Assembly (NCBI GenBank): GCA_963580285.1
Contig: OY757014.1
Coordinates: forward strand, 20,066,088-20,130,087
Reading direction: 5' to 3'
Source of the DNA: Lucinisca nassula
Lineage: Eukaryota > Mollusca > Bivalvia > Lucinida > Lucinidae
DNA length: 64,000 nucleotides
Shown: piece by piece, positions 22,139-32,528 of the stretch
Position numbering within the stretch: position 1 is the first letter of the stretch
How the letters are laid out: each line of letters begins with the position of its first letter
The notes under the pieces: model-generated
What the model saw: only the letters and a program-made list of their open reading frames with translations
Databases searched by the model: none
What the model was told of the DNA's origin: nothing
Program-made: the position numbers and the translations under genes

Positions 22139-22609
22139 TTAGGGCACTCCCAGAAAATCAACCGACTTCAGTCGGTCGCTTTTTCTGCGGGTCGTGCAGT
22201 GACCTTTTACCGACCGTTTGAAGATGTCAAATGATGAAGATGTTCTTATTTCTTTGGGAAGTGAGTTCCATAATTTAGGCGCAGAGCTTGAAAAGGATCG
22301 ATCAAAAAGAGATATTCGAGATCTTGGAACTGACAGGGAGCCATCTGTTGCCGATCGTAAATTTCGATTATGTGTTTCAGATACTGGCTTTTGTAAATCA
22401 GAGATATATTCCGGCGCAAGACCGTTTAAACCTTTGTATGTGAGCACTGCCTTATTATAGCTGTGGCGATTTGGAATAGATGACCAACCCAACTCTTTGA
22501 ACGTCTCTAAAGATGGTGTATTGTAATCAGCGTTTAGGATGATGCGTGCAGCACGTTTTTGTAGTTTAGTAAGACATTCAATATTTTGTTTTGAAGTTGT
22601 TCCCCATGT
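22139..22609 (-). pseudogene. LINE reverse-transcriptase C-terminal remnant
   Basis: The minus-strand frame encodes about 155 residues typical of the end of non-LTR retrotransposon polymerases (CR1/Jockey-like endonuclease-reverse transcriptases). In order: TWGTT, LQKRAARIIL, YKGLNGLAPEYISDL, LSVPRSR, and APKLWNSLPKEIR..FKR. All are conserved C-terminal motifs that follow the polymerase core. The catalytic FADD core and endonuclease are absent. Upstream it ends at a palindromic element (22627); downstream it runs into CDS-free repeat. A start codon within it (at 22492) is internal and not meaningful. Best read as a 5'-truncated retrotransposon copy. Confidence 0.85.
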
Positions 22610-22626
22610 GTTTTTTTTGAAAATCG

Positions 22627-22880
22627 AAATAGATCAGCTCTAGTTTGTGATTTGTTGAGTAATAAATTACAGTTTGTCGGTCAATTGTAAGTAGACAAAT
22701 TACGCGCGCTACGCGCTCGTGATTTGTCTACTTTACAATTGACCTCCAAACTGTGAGTTTGTCGGTCAATTGTAAGTAGACAAATTACGCGCGCTACGCG
22801 CTCGTGATTTGTCTACTTTACAACTGACCTCCAAACTGTGATTTATTACTAAACAAATCACAGTTAGAGCTGATCTATTT
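22627..22880. mobile_element. 254-bp nested palindrome element
   Basis: Outer arms AAATAGATCAGCTCTA (22627) and TAGAGCTGATCTATTT (to 22880) enclose TTTGTGATTTGTT...AATAAATTACAGTTTG and its inverse. Inside lie two tandem 85-bp units (from 22673 and 22758), each a palindrome (GTCAATTGTAAGTAGACAAA / TTTGTCTACTTTACAATTGAC) with a CGCGCTACGCGCTCG centre. It abuts the reverse-transcriptase remnant. Confidence 0.85.
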
Positions 22881-23007
22881 CTTAAATAAAAGATAATCAA
22901 AACACTGAGGACACAGATGGTTTGATTATCTCTTAATGTAGGCTGGGAAAATAGTCCTGAGCGGTGACGTAGATTGTTACAATTTCGTTTTAAAACCTTG
23001 CATCCCT

Positions 23008-23282
23008 GGGGCCAGTTGTTCAAAACTAACGACGTCGTTAGTTAACATATCGCTAAAACATTGCTCATTTAATATGGCAAATTTGCTGATATTTTTGTTG
23101 AAAAAAAATGTAAGCAGCTTTTGCAAATGCAAAGCTGCTCACATTTTTTTCAGCAAAAAATGGCTTTTGCTCACATTTTTTCAGCAAAAATACCAGAATT
23201 TCAGATAATGTTCTTGGTAGAACACTAATAATTTGACCACCAACGATCTCGTTATGCTAACAATGCTTTGAACAGCTGCCCC
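23008..23282. mobile_element. MITE, TIR GGGGCCAGTTGTTCAAA
   Basis: Left end GGGGCCAGTTGTTCAAAAC, right end TTTGAACAGCTGCCCC. Subterminal palindrome ACTAACGACGTCGTTAGTTA. Internal hairpin GCAGCTTTTGC...GCAAAGCTGC, with an extra copy of the CTCACATTTTTTCAGCAAAA block. Second copy at 38714, third at 25094. Confidence 0.8.
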
Positions 23283-23407
23283 TGGAATGTAAGCAAAACA
23301 TGAAGATCCTGATCAGACACCGCGTTATGTAGCGTCTGATCTGGGTCTACACTGTTTGTCAAGCCCAACCAATGATGCTAGTCCAAGTACTATAAATTAC
23401 TCTCTTA

Positions 23408-23626
23408 CGGCTACACCGGCCCCCGCCCATCGGGGCTTGAAGAAATAAATGGGCTGCATGATGCTTCCACGCAAAGCTGAATCCGACCGCACACGAGTAC
23501 TAGTAAACCGCTTAGAGGATCTAAGCCTGCCCAGGCAAAGCGGTGCGAGTCGGACCGCCCATGCTTGTAAACCCTATTGATTTCATTGGGCGACAGGGCG
23601 TCATTTCATCTCAATGCCGGGGACAT
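23408..23626 (+). mobile_element. SINE-A copy, 3' truncated
   Basis: CGGCCCCCGCCCATCGGGGC to TCATTTCATCTCAATGCCGG. It lacks the GTCTCCAAAATG and tail blocks. Preceded by a degraded palindromic cassette at 23305-23370. Confidence 0.85.
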
Positions 23627-24039
23627 AATTAGAATATTCTATATATATATATATAAGAGAAATGACATCACACGGAAAACACAGTAAATAATATTATTCC
23701 CAACCGGTTTCGTTTATAACTCATCAGGGGAATAGTACAATAACACACACATATACGGCGACACTCTTACCTCCTCACAGCAATAAAAATAAACAGTACC
23801 TGGATTTCCTACACATCAGTGATAGTCACGTAAACTTTAGCACTGAAGAGTTACTTGCGCTTTATAACCTTTGATCGATTGATAAACAATCGACCAAAAT
23901 GAATGAAAAAAAAACAAAACAAAAAAAACAACAACACTGTGACAGTTAAGGGTTATGTACATACTTTCAGGGGAGACGACACACTGAAACAGTCATTCTT
24001 ACTCGTACCACCCTTGTTAAAAGGACTCTTCTTACTCGG
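23627..24039. other. No gene recognised
   Basis: Contains a short (TA)n at 23640-23655 and a GGTTTCGTTTATAACTCATC motif, plus A-rich sequence. No coding support. Confidence 0.4.
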
Positions 24040-24199
24040 AACCAATCGGATTAATTAATGTAATTTATTCCTGCAAATTCATAAACTGGATGTCAAACAG
24101 TGTAGATCCTGATCAGATGGCTTCTTCAGAAGCCATCTGATCTGGATCTACACTGTTTGCAAAGGTAGGGGTTGTCGTTAACAGCAGGATAAGAGTTAA
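24040..24199 (-). mobile_element. Palindromic-cassette MITE (TTAA type)
   Basis: Reference copy of the cassette: 24096-24163 is a near-perfect palindrome (AAACAGTGTAGATCCTGATC ... GATCTGGATCTACACTGTTT) with CAGATGGCTTCTTCAGAAGC at its centre. On the minus strand the order of flanking blocks (CCTGCTGTTAAC on one side, ATCCGATTGGTT on the other) matches the intact element at 60969-61181. TTAA lies at 24196-24199. Confidence 0.7.
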
Positions 24200-24282
24200 A
24201 GGAAAGAATTATCTCCCGAGTTTCGAGAGTGGATGAATCTTCATGAGGGATAAATAAACAGGAACTAAAACAGGAAGTGAGG

Positions 24283-24553
24283 AGGTTTGGAGTAATAGAT
24301 TGGGCTACATGGTGCTTCCACGCAGAACTGAAACCGACCGCACATGAGGATTAAAGCCTGCCAAGGCAAAGTACATGTAGTGCGAGTCTGACTGTCTGTG
24401 CATATAAATCCTATTGGTTTCATTGGGCGGCATGACTTGAGATGTCAATTCATCTCAGTGTAGGGAAAAATCCCACAAATGTTGTACATGTAAACAACAT
24501 AAAAAAAAATAACCTAACGGTGATGACGGGAACGTAAAACCTAAAATCAAATA
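24283..24553 (+). mobile_element. SINE-A copy
   Basis: GGAGTAATAGATTGGGCTAC to GACGGGAACGTAAAACCTAA. The middle is shortened, and a GTACATGTAAACAACAT segment is inserted near the end. Confidence 0.8.
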
Positions 24554-24652
24554 AATGCCAGAAATAGATGGATGTAACTGTTGAAGTTTAATGTCACGTC
24601 AACCATTATGGGTCATTTTGTGTCTTATCTCAGAAAAAAAGGAGTAATGATG

Positions 24653-24654
<2 letters not shown>

Positions 24655-24730
<76 letters not shown>
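24655..24730. repeat. (GA)n microsatellite
   Basis: About 75 bp of pure GA; overlapping frames are shadows. Confidence 0.97.
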
Positions 24731-24734
<4 letters not shown>

Positions 24735-25093
24735 GAAAAACTGAAAGCCACTGTATTCACTAACGAGCTATTGAAGCAGTTCACAGTAAAATCCTTGAGC
24801 TAAGATTATGAAAAAATGCTCAACTCAACTGAGCACGATATTTATCATACTCAATAATTTGGAAGTGCGAACAAATAAAGCAATATTCCTGTTCCGATCA
24901 GCAGAGAATTTTTTTCCTTCTCATGAAAGTACAATAATTGTTGGAATTTCAAAATGTATGAGTGAAAAAAAAAAATGCTCAAAAATGTTCAATAACTGGG
25001 CCTGGTCAGATGGCTGGTCACCACATGTCAACAACACGGCCGGTCCGTTCAACACGATCAGGTCATGTCCCGGGGTCGGTTGTATTAAGCATT

Positions 25094-25316
25094 GTTACGA
25101 GTAGCTTACCGAGCTCCTTAGTGGTCAAATTGTACACTGTTCTGGTAAATAAAATGTTAGAGGTATTTTTTTTTTTCTGAAAATGTGAGCAGCTTTTGCA
25201 TTTGCAAAAGCTGCTTAGATTTTTTTCAACAAAATATCTGTATATTTGCCATATCAAAATTTGAATTGTTTAACGATACGTTAACTGACAATTAACGTAA
25301 CCACAATTTTTCCTGG
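25094..25316 (-). mobile_element. Decayed MITE, TIR GGGGCC type
   Basis: Keeps ACCGAGCTCCTTAGTGGTCA, the hairpin GTGAGCAGCTTTTGCATTTG...CAAAAGCTGC and AACGATACGTTAACT, in reverse order to the copy at 38714. Ends are eroded. Confidence 0.65.
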
Positions 25317-25448
25317 GCGGGGTTAGTCATTCTGAACAGTTAAATGCACATTTTTGTGCCAGAAACTGTCTTTTGAATTAGCAGGAGACAATGACCGCAG
25401 AATGTATGACCAGGAGGCGATTCTAACGATGTTTTTGAGCCGACAACT

Positions 25449-25535
25449 ACTCCTGTAAACCCCGGAGTTACAATATAAAAGTGAGGGTAAAGAAGGTCAG
25501 AATCATATAGGCGTGTTTTGTGATTGAAACATATG
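25449..25535. mobile_element. FB-1 fragment (right end)
   Basis: TGTAAACCCCGGAGTTACAA then ATATAAAAGTGAGGGT and TATAGGCGTGTTTTGTGATG, i.e. side hairpin plus TIR. Confidence 0.75.
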
Positions 25536-25639
25536 TTCTTTTCAACATGGGCTACTCTTATATGAAAATACTTCATCCCTAGGGAAACAATATCAGCTCA
25601 AAGTAGCAGGATGGAAGGACAGCAGGATGAAATATAATA

Positions 25640-25847
25640 CAGTTAAATTCCTGTATTAAGACCACCTTTGGGACTGTTCAAATGTGGTCTTAAGTACCAC
25701 TCTTGAACAGTCCCAAATGTGATCCCTGACCAGAGGACATTGTGTACAGAAAACACGAAAACAAAGAATAACTGCACCCTTCTAAATAAGCTTTTAAATA
25801 CAGAATAAGTATTCATTTTAGGTGGTCTTAATAGCGGAATCTTACTG
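25640..25847. mobile_element. Pogo-like MITE
   Basis: TA-CAGTTAAATTCCTGTATT at the left and GGTGGTCTTAATAGCGGAAT...ACTG at the right give TIRs of about 28 bp starting CAGT. Internal GGGACTGTTCAAATGTGGTC and its inverse form a hairpin. TA before the left end fits Tc1/mariner-pogo biology; the right TA is degraded. Confidence 0.8.
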
Positions 25848-25849
25848 AA

Positions 25850-26041
25850 TATTACCCATCGGGGCTTCAAGAAATAGATTGGCTGCATGATGCTTTCCGC
25901 AGAGCTGAAACCGACCGCACACGAGTACTGGTAAACCGCATAAAGGATCTAAGCCTGTCAAGGCAAAGCAGTGCGAGTCTGTCCGTCCATGCTTATAACC
26001 CCTATTGGTTTCATTGGGCGACAGGACTTGAGATGTCATTT
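25850..26041 (+). mobile_element. SINE-A left half, split by a TIR element
   Basis: ACCCATCGGGGCTTCAAG to ACTTGAGATGTCATTT. It resumes at 27055 with GTCATTTCATCTCAATGTCG, giving a precisely split element with duplicated GTCATTT. Confidence 0.9.
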
Positions 26042-26276
26042 GTTACAACGCATACTGAAGTAATGTAGTAATTTCTTCATTTTGAAATTTTTACTTCATT
26101 ATGCGTTGGCATAGTCAATGCGAAATGAAATAAAATGTAATTTTTACTTCATTATGCGTCGATACTAAGAGGTTTGCTCAAAATGAAAGAATTATTTCAT
26201 TTTGCGGTGATAGGTGGCATACTTAATTTTACTTCATTATTCGTCGACAGTTTGTATCTAGTTCGATATAAGACCC

Positions 26277-26456
26277 AGAAGCCTATGTGCTGTAGTAGTT
26301 ATGCTACACCTACTCGCCTGATAAACCGGGGAAGGAAGGATCCATCCCAGTCTTGAAACCGAGATCCCGTTTCCGTATGAATGAGTCTTGAAACCAAGTT
26401 CGCTACTTTGTATGACCTTAGCTGTTGGTGGGACGGAAACTGAAACACACTCGCAC
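26277..26456 (+). mobile_element. SINE-D copy, rearranged
   Basis: AGAAGCCTATGTGCTGTAGT head, TTGAAACCGAGATCCCGTTTC body and GACCTTAGCTGTTGGTGGGA end. The TCTTGAAACC block is duplicated. Confidence 0.75.
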
Positions 26457-26651
26457 TCCTTTTAAGATGCATAGATGGACAAACAACTGGACTATGGACT
26501 AGTCCAAGCCAATATAGTCCCCCACCCCAACTATTATGTGCACTACATGATCATGTGTTGAGCCTTAAAACACAAATGAGGGAAACACATCAGACATGAG
26601 ACCAAAATACCGTAAGGCGTTCAGTTTTAACTCTACTAACATAATCAAATA

Positions 26652-26856
26652 CAGTGAAATTCCGCTATTAAGACCACCTAAAATTAAGACAAATTTTGTT
26701 TTTAAAGCATATTTTGAAGGTTAAAGTTACATTTTCTTTGGGACTGCGACATTCAGTGTGCTCTTGTGGAAGACCATCTTTGGGACTGTTCAAATGTGGT
26801 CTTAAAGACCACTTTTGAACTGTCTCAAGTGTGGTCTTTATATTGGAATTTACCTG
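26652..26856. mobile_element. Pogo-like MITE copy 2
   Basis: TA-CAGTGAAATTCCGCTATT to GGAATTTACCTG-TA. Internal AATGTGGTCTTAAAGACCAC palindrome. Nested in the 1.0-kb TIR element. Confidence 0.75.
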
Positions 26857-27054
26857 TATTGCTTCCTAAGTCTTTGGTCTCCTTTCGTAGACAGCTATGT
26901 TCTTCCATCATTACTTCATTTTGCGTCGATATGGTGCATATCAACGCGAAATGAAATAATTTTTTTATTTCATTTCGCGTCGACTACGCCAACGCATAAT
27001 GAAATAAAAAAATCAAATGAAGAAATTACTACATTACTTCATTATGCGTTGTAA

Positions 27055-27170
27055 CAGTCATTTCATCTCAATGTCGGGAAAAAGTACCTTAAAAAGGGAA
27101 GCAATGTCCTCAAAATGACATATACAATACTGTCGAGGACGTTAAACCTCGCATCAAACAAACGAACAAA
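27055..27170 (+). mobile_element. SINE-A right half
   Basis: GTCATTTCATCTCAATGTCG through GGACGTTAAACCTCGCATC and an AAACAAACGAAC tail; completes the copy at 25850. Confidence 0.9.
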
Positions 27171-27182
27171 TCCTGTGCATTC

Positions 27183-27372
27183 GCAGGATGACAAGACAGC
27201 AGGATGTCACATTTTTTAGTTAGCAGGATGGCAGGACAGCAGGATGTCACATTTTAGTTAGCAGGATGGCAGGACAGCAGGATGTCACATTTTAGTTAGC
27301 AGGATGGCAGGACAGCAGGATGTAACATTTTAGTTAGCAGGATGACAGGACAGCAGGATGACAGACATTAAG
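27183..27372. repeat. 38-40-bp tandem repeat (GCAGGAT)
   Basis: AGGATGTCACATTTTAGTTA with GGCAGGACAGC units; starts at 27201, 27241, 27279 and 27317. A single related unit lies at 25603-25632. Confidence 0.9.
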
Positions 27373-27414
27373 CTAGCAGAAGGGCAAAAGAACAGGACGA
27401 AACAGTATAGTTAG

Positions 27415-27669
27415 CTGGGTAACAGATTGGGCTGCACGGTGCTTCCACACATAGCTGAAACCGACCGAACACATGAGCCTGCCCAGGCGAAGCGGTACGT
27501 GTTGAACCGCCCATGCATATAAATTATTTTGGTTTCATTGAGCGGCAGGCCTTGCGATTTCATTTCATCTCAATGTGGGGTAATAGTCCCACAGAATTGA
27601 AACCAATGTCTCCAAAATGACCTAAATAGTGTTGACGGGGACGTTAAACATTAATCAAACAAACAAACA
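27415..27669 (+). mobile_element. SINE-A copy
   Basis: GATTGGGCTGCACGGTGCTT to GGGGACGTTAAACATTAATC and AAACAAACAAAC tail; middle shortened after GAACACATGAG. Confidence 0.85.
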
Positions 27670-27739
27670 ACGTTGTAGGTACCTAAAACTATAAAAAAAA
27701 CAACTTAAAAAACGAATTTGGTCAAAGTCGTTCCTTTAA

Positions 27740-27946
27740 CCCTTTTTGTACCAAATGGAATCTTCCTCCCTGCATATAGCAGGAGTTCATTTGAAAATTT
27801 AGGAGTGTCAGGTTGTGTTTTCATCAAAATGTATTTGGAAAATGAGTGTACTTTTAGCAAACAGTGGCGGCCCTGATCAGACGCCGCTGATCTGGGCCTG
27901 CACTGTTTGCCAGGGTACCCGTTTTGGGCTTCTGGTACTTAATGGG
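27740..27946. mobile_element. piggyBac-like MITE with palindromic cassette
   Basis: Flanked on both sides by TTAA (27736-27739, 27947-27950). TIRs CCCTTTTTGTACCA at the left and the inverse of CCCATTAAGTACCA at the right. TTAA duplication plus ends starting CCC are characteristic of piggyBac elements. The interior holds AGCAAACAGTGGCGGCCCTG ... CTGCACTGTTTGCCAGG, a version of the cassette. A relative is at 55608. Confidence 0.85.
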
Positions 27947-28019
27947 TTAAGCGTGGTACTCTTTTTTTTCTCTTGCTTCTATATGTCTAAAAATGCAAGA
28001 CAGCTAATCTTGTGGCTTA

Positions 28020-28303
28020 CATCGGGAAAACATGCCTATATAACATTCTACCCCTTAAACCTCACTTCTATACAGGGCAATTGGAGTTTACAGGGGTATA
28101 TATTATTTTTTCTTTGTTTTAGCTCAATACATAGATTGTGGGAACTCTTTAGAACCGCCTCGCCGAGGCGGTTCTATCGATTTCCTACGCTATATGTTTG
28201 AACAGAAATATGAAAAATAATATATATTTTTTAATCTGAAAATTTTAGCGTTTTTTTTGTGGTAAAATTTTCTGTATATTTGAATAGGCGTTTTTTCCCC
28301 CTC
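28020..28303. mobile_element. FB-1 copy
   Basis: Left TIR CATCGGGAAAACATGCC, side hairpin TTAAACCTCACTTCTATACA / TTGGAGTTTACAGGGG, central palindrome around AGAACCGCCTCGCCGAGGCG, right end GAATAGGCGTTTTTTCC. Confidence 0.85.
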
Positions 28304-28970
28304 ACCGAACTTTATTTGAAGAACAGTTCAATATAATAACCGCAATTAAATATTGAAAAAGTGCAATCATTTGAAAACTATTTGAAAACTACCGCATGCA
28401 ATACACAAAATTAGATTTTAGTAATTCTCTCTTTTTCACACAAGAACACGACAAACTATTCCTGCCTGGATAGGAAAACTCTGTACAGGTAGGGCTAAGC
28501 TTCTGTGTTTTTGTTGTTGTAGATCATAAGGCATCCATACAACGAAGGGCATTTATCCATGTCGACAAAACTGACAATGTTTGATATTGTTATCATGTAG
28601 CTGTGGGTGCTCGTGAGAACCGCATCAATGAGGCGCTCGCTATGGTTTGAAGAACCACTGAGTTAGCTTCAATGAAAACGCACCACTTTTAGAATTTTGA
28701 TTTCTTTACTTTAAAGTACTCGTAAAAATGACTTCAATGATAAAGTTGTCACCGAAGCAAGAGTTTGTTTGACACGAATACTGCATGATTTTCATATCGT
28801 GCATGTGCACGTGCAGGAGCATATACTTTGAAATTATATGCTCCTGCACGTGCAAAATGCAAAAATTCCAAAAAAAAAAAATCGTTATCACGATATTTTT
28901 GGCACTTTCTTTACCGTCAGTATAAGGTCCGGATTCCTTTACGTTAAATGCCAACAAAACATTTCATAAG
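28304..28970. other. FB-1-like scrap and a hairpin; no gene
   Basis: 28605-28660 has TGGGTGCTCGTGAGAACCGC followed by ATGAGGCG, a decayed FB-1 centre. 28806-28854 is a hairpin GCACGTGCAGGAGCATAT / ATATGCTCCTGCACGTGC with a short loop. Confidence 0.6.
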
Positions 28971-28979
28971 AACAAGCCA

Positions 28980-29905
28980 ATGGGACGTCGAAGTAACGTC
29001 GATCGCCATCGTGTTCTCGGTATGGTTGAAGGTTGGCTTTCACACCACCAAGTTGAAAAGCGTTTGGGTTATTCGCACACTACGATTTCTCGATTGGTTG
29101 ACGGGGTCTGTGTACGATAGACAACGCCCTGGACGCCAACGTGGTACTACACGTCAGCAGGACCGGTACATTGTTTTGAGTCATTTACGCGACCGATTAA
29201 TGAGGTCTGTGGAAAGTGCCCAGGAGACAGTGGGAATCCATATCCTACGCATAAATGATTTTACCGTGCGGCGGCATCTCCAGGAACGCGGTATTTCTAG
29301 CCATAACAGGTATAGGAGGCACGTTTTGACGGCGAAACGTAGAAGCAGTCGCTTTAATTGGTGTCGACAGCGTATCCGATGGACACAACAGCGTTGGCGT
29401 TGTGTACTGTTCACGGACGAGTCCCGTTTTTGCGTTAAAATGTTTGATAGGGGGCGTAAAGTATGGCGTCGACGTTGGGAGCGATTTCAAGACTGTTGTT
29501 TTAAACAGGTGTCACGTTGAGGTGGTGGTAGCTTAATGGTGTGGGGAGGGTCTCATGGTACCACACAATCCAACTCATCGTTGTTAACCGCAATTTGACG
29601 GCACGTCGGTGCATAGATGAAATCTTAGAGCCTAAGATGATACCGTTTTACGCAATAATGGTCACGTTACGCTTTTCCAACAGGACAATTCTCGTGCTCA
29701 TTCTGCGAGGCGAACCATGGACTTTTCGATCAAAATAGTGTGCAAGCTCTTCCACGCCTGCGTTAAAACACAATTGAGCATTTTGGGAGCAGCTCGGAAA
29801 ACGTGTGTACAGCCAACGTTATCCGTCAATCAACCGTCAGCAGCTTGCCATGGCGCTACAGGAAGAATGGGTCAACATCACACAAGACCAGATTCAGCTT
29901 TTATA
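28980..29905 (+). pseudogene. Tc1/mariner transposase, frameshifted
   Basis: A decayed DDE transposase of the IS630-Tc1-mariner superfamily. The best start is the ATG at 28980 (MGRRSNVDRHRV), which opens an N-terminal helix-turn-helix (HTTISRLVDG). The frame then shifts to one containing RQRPGRQRGTTRQQDRYIVL, TVRRHLQERGI, and RWTQQRWRCVLFTDESRF with the first catalytic Asp (GAC at 29416). The glycine-rich GGGSLMVWGG follows in yet another frame. The second Asp (FQQDNSRAHSA, GAC at 29684) and the expected Glu region (IEHF, about 29775-29789) are about 34 residues apart, fitting a DD34E enzyme. At least three frameshifts and in-frame stops make it non-functional. No intact TIR pair was found. 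Expected length is about 340 aa, so most of the gene is present. Confidence 0.88.
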
Positions 29906-29906
29906 T

Positions 29907-30126
29907 TATAGATGTAACGAACCAAGCGGAAGGAATATATACCGTTACTTATTATTTTCGAGCATTGAGAATTTGTATCCAAAACAACTAACTAACCAAA
30001 TTTTTGTTTAAAGCAATTTAATTCAATGTTGGCTTTAATTTGGCCATGATAGTTATCATGATGTAATTGCAGTTTGTTTAATTGTCATGACAAATCAACT
30101 GTTTACAACCGTTTTCAACTGAGTGT
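29907..30126 (+). repeat. 220-bp repeat, copy 1 (after transposase)
   Basis: AACGAACCAAGCGGAAGGAA to TTACAACCGTTTTCAACTGA; closely matches 31087-31303. It abuts the transposase end. Confidence 0.85.
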
Positions 30127-30270
30127 TTCAATCACAACATATCAACTCAATGAATCAACTTAAAAGATCCACAACCACGTGTATTGTCATTAGTCACAAA
30201 ACTGCTGTTATATTTGTATCAACATCCATCTTAACAACTGCATGATTCGGTGGGGGTACACAACCAAATG

Positions 30271-30480
30271 GGCCCCGTCAAGCGATTTTGGTACTTATCG
30301 CCTATGCGAGCAGCGAAGGTTCAGCGCCAGAACATTCGCTGCTCGCTCATACAAGCAGTGAATCAAGAGGAACCTTCAGTGAGAGAGCCATATCCCTGGC
30401 CCCTCTGAATGGCTGGGCATGCGCAGTTAAAATTTGTCATGACGGAATGCTCGAAGACACAAATTCGCTTGGCGGGGCTC
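30271..30480 (+). mobile_element. MITE, TIR GCCCCGYCAAGCG
   Basis: Left GGCCCCGTCAAGCGATTTTG, right the inverse of GAGCCCCGCCAAGCGAATTT. Internal CGAGCAGCGAAGGTTCAGCG ... ATTCGCTGCTCGC. Relatives at 32529 and 38274. Confidence 0.75.
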
Positions 30481-31086
30481 GAATAATGAATTTGACAAGA
30501 GACGATCAAACTGCTAAGCAGCAGTTGACACGCAATGAAATAAACTAATGACTCTCTCTTATCCGATTATTAGGGTTTAATAGGAAACTGAGCTTTTTTT
30601 CCGACTGAATTTTCAACTTTCGCCAGTCGGGGGACGCCATCTTCGGCACATGACGCTATATTGACGCTGTCCTTTTACATGAACTTGATAACCGTCATGA
30701 CAGGCGAGGAATATACTACTGATGCTGTTGGATAGAGCACCTGTAATAGAAGAAAAAACACAACAGAAAACAACGCTACTTTCTCCCTGTCATATATTAC
30801 CTATTCGCTCGGTTGACTTAAATTATAAAAGGGAGAGCTGAGCAGGGTGGGATTGCTTGACGAGCGACCAGACCTCCCTGAAAGAGTATTATAAAAAAAG
30901 GGCAATTTGCTATGTAATACGCATGCGTGTTAACTTTCGTAAGGTCAAAGGACACAAAAATTGGAAAGCGACCCTGTTAAAATTACGCTCTGTCGTAATA
31001 AGACTATATGAATGAGGTCAGCACAAAGTGTATATCCCTGTAATAAATGAATTTAATTCTACATATTGAATTAAATTTTATTATTA
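30481..31086. other. No gene recognised
   Basis: No long frame or known repeat recognised. Confidence 0.4.
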
Positions 31087-31303
31087 TAGACTTAACGAAC
31101 CAAGCGGAAGGAATATATACCGTAACTTATTATTTTCGAGCATTGAGAATTTGAATCTAAAACAAATAACTAACCAAATTTTTGTTTAAACCAATTTAAT
31201 TCAATGTTGGCTTTAATTTAGCCATGACGGTTCTCATGGTGTAACAGCAGTTTGTTTAATTGTTATGACAAATCAACTGTTAACAACCGTTTTCAACTGA
31301 ATA
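31087..31303 (+). repeat. 220-bp repeat, copy 2
   Basis: AACGAACCAAGCGGAAGGAA to TAACAACCGTTTTCAACTGA. Same orientation as copy 1, offset about 1.18 kb. Confidence 0.85.
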
Positions 31304-31544
31304 CAGCGTTTAATTCGAAGCATGAGGCGTCGATGCCAAGCAACACTTGATGTTAATGGTGTACATACTCGGTAATAGGATATGGACTTATTCGAGTCTC
31401 CGTATCTCTGCATCTAATGAAATGCTGTAACTCTGAAGTGAGTCCGTAGATAAGTTAGTGATAATTCATTAAACGTGATCAAATGCTGGTAATATTGTGA
31501 ATCAATTAAAATTTTAGGTATAGTACTAATGTTGCGTTTTCATT

Positions 31545-31772
31545 GAACCTGAGTACATATTGAAAATTTTACCACCAAAACCAAAAACAAATTCAGCCAA
31601 AAATCTGGTGTTTAAACTTGTGGGTACTCAATGAGGCGGTTCTAACGAGTATACACATAAATATATTTTAGAGCAGAAATAAGAAAAAAAGGTTAACCCT
31701 GTAAACCCCAGGTTTACTATATAAAAGTAGGGTTCAAGGGGGTCAAAACTATATAAGAATATTTATGTGATG
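31545..31772. mobile_element. FB-1 copy, left arm of palindrome lost
   Basis: Left-end body with ATTTTACCACCAAAACC. Only the right palindrome arm CAATGAGGCGGTTCTAACGA remains, followed by AGCAGAAATAAGAAAAA, the side hairpin and ATTTATGTGATG end. Confidence 0.8.
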
Positions 31773-32229
31773 AAACAAACAAACACAAGACCAGTCCAGA
31801 ATTGACAGTTCCACAATAGCCTTATACGTCAGAGCGGCAATATGCCTTACCTGGATTTTTTTACCAGCCATAGTCACGTGGACAATAACAGGCGGGAAGC
31901 TTCTGCAGTTAGTAACTTTGGGTCGATTCGTATTTACAAAAATGGGTCGCAGATAGTAGACTATATATTTCTCAACAGTCTTATGCCAAGCACGAGGCCG
32001 TTTCAAAATTCAGGTGTGCCAGGTTGCGTTATTTTTAGAAGCTGTGTTAGAAAATGACTCAAAGTTTTGAATAAAATGCATGCCATGATCAGTTGTTGAG
32101 TTAAGATTACCGTCTATTTTTGACACGTGCATTCTTTCATATCTCCAAAATATTTTTCTTACTTTTACTTCAAGTTTCAAGTTTATTTAATACTCAGGTT
32201 AAATATCAATATAACAACATGAGGGCTTC

Positions 32230-32432
32230 TTACATAGATCGTGGATACTCGTTAGAACCGCCTCAATGAGGCGGGCGGTTCTAACGAGAACTCACAATCT
32301 ATGTATTGTAACAGAAATACGAAAAATAATGTTTACTCCTGCAAACCCAAGTTTTCTTTATTGAAAGGTGTTCATTTCACAAACCAAAGTTTTCTTTATT
32401 GAAAGGTGTTCATTTCACAAACTTGTCCCTAG
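32230..32432. mobile_element. FB-1 copy with duplicated end
   Basis: Palindrome GATACTCGTTAGAACCGCCT / GGCGGTTCTAACGAGAACTC, with GGGCGG duplicated at the centre. The end block TTTTCTTTATTGAAAGGTGT is repeated twice in tandem (40 bp). Confidence 0.8.
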
Positions 32433-32528
32433 TGAAAGCCATTTCTATGTCCTCCAAGGCGGTTCCTCTGTCGCGGTTTATTTTTGTTATCGTTTGTCTT
32501 TGAGCGTGTGTGTCGCTTATTATAATGG

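Larger units (their letters stand above)
26042..27054. mobile_element. 1.0-kb TIR transposon nested in SINE-A
   Basis: TIRs: GTTACAACGCATACTGAAGT then AATGTAGTAATTTCTTCAT at the left; the right end is its inverse ending TTCATTATGCGTTGTAAC. The flanks TGTCATTT and AGTCATTT give a 7-8 bp target duplication, the size class of hAT. Subterminal TTCATTATGCGTYG / CGCGAAATGAAAT motifs recur on both sides, as transposase-binding repeats often do. No transposase is present, so it is non-autonomous. It contains a SINE-D fragment and a pogo-like MITE. Confidence 0.85.

Noticed and set aside
23640..23740. Penelope-like element remnant (CTCATCAG motif)
   Set aside because: Only a short motif is seen and no reverse transcriptase or GIY-YIG sequence is nearby.
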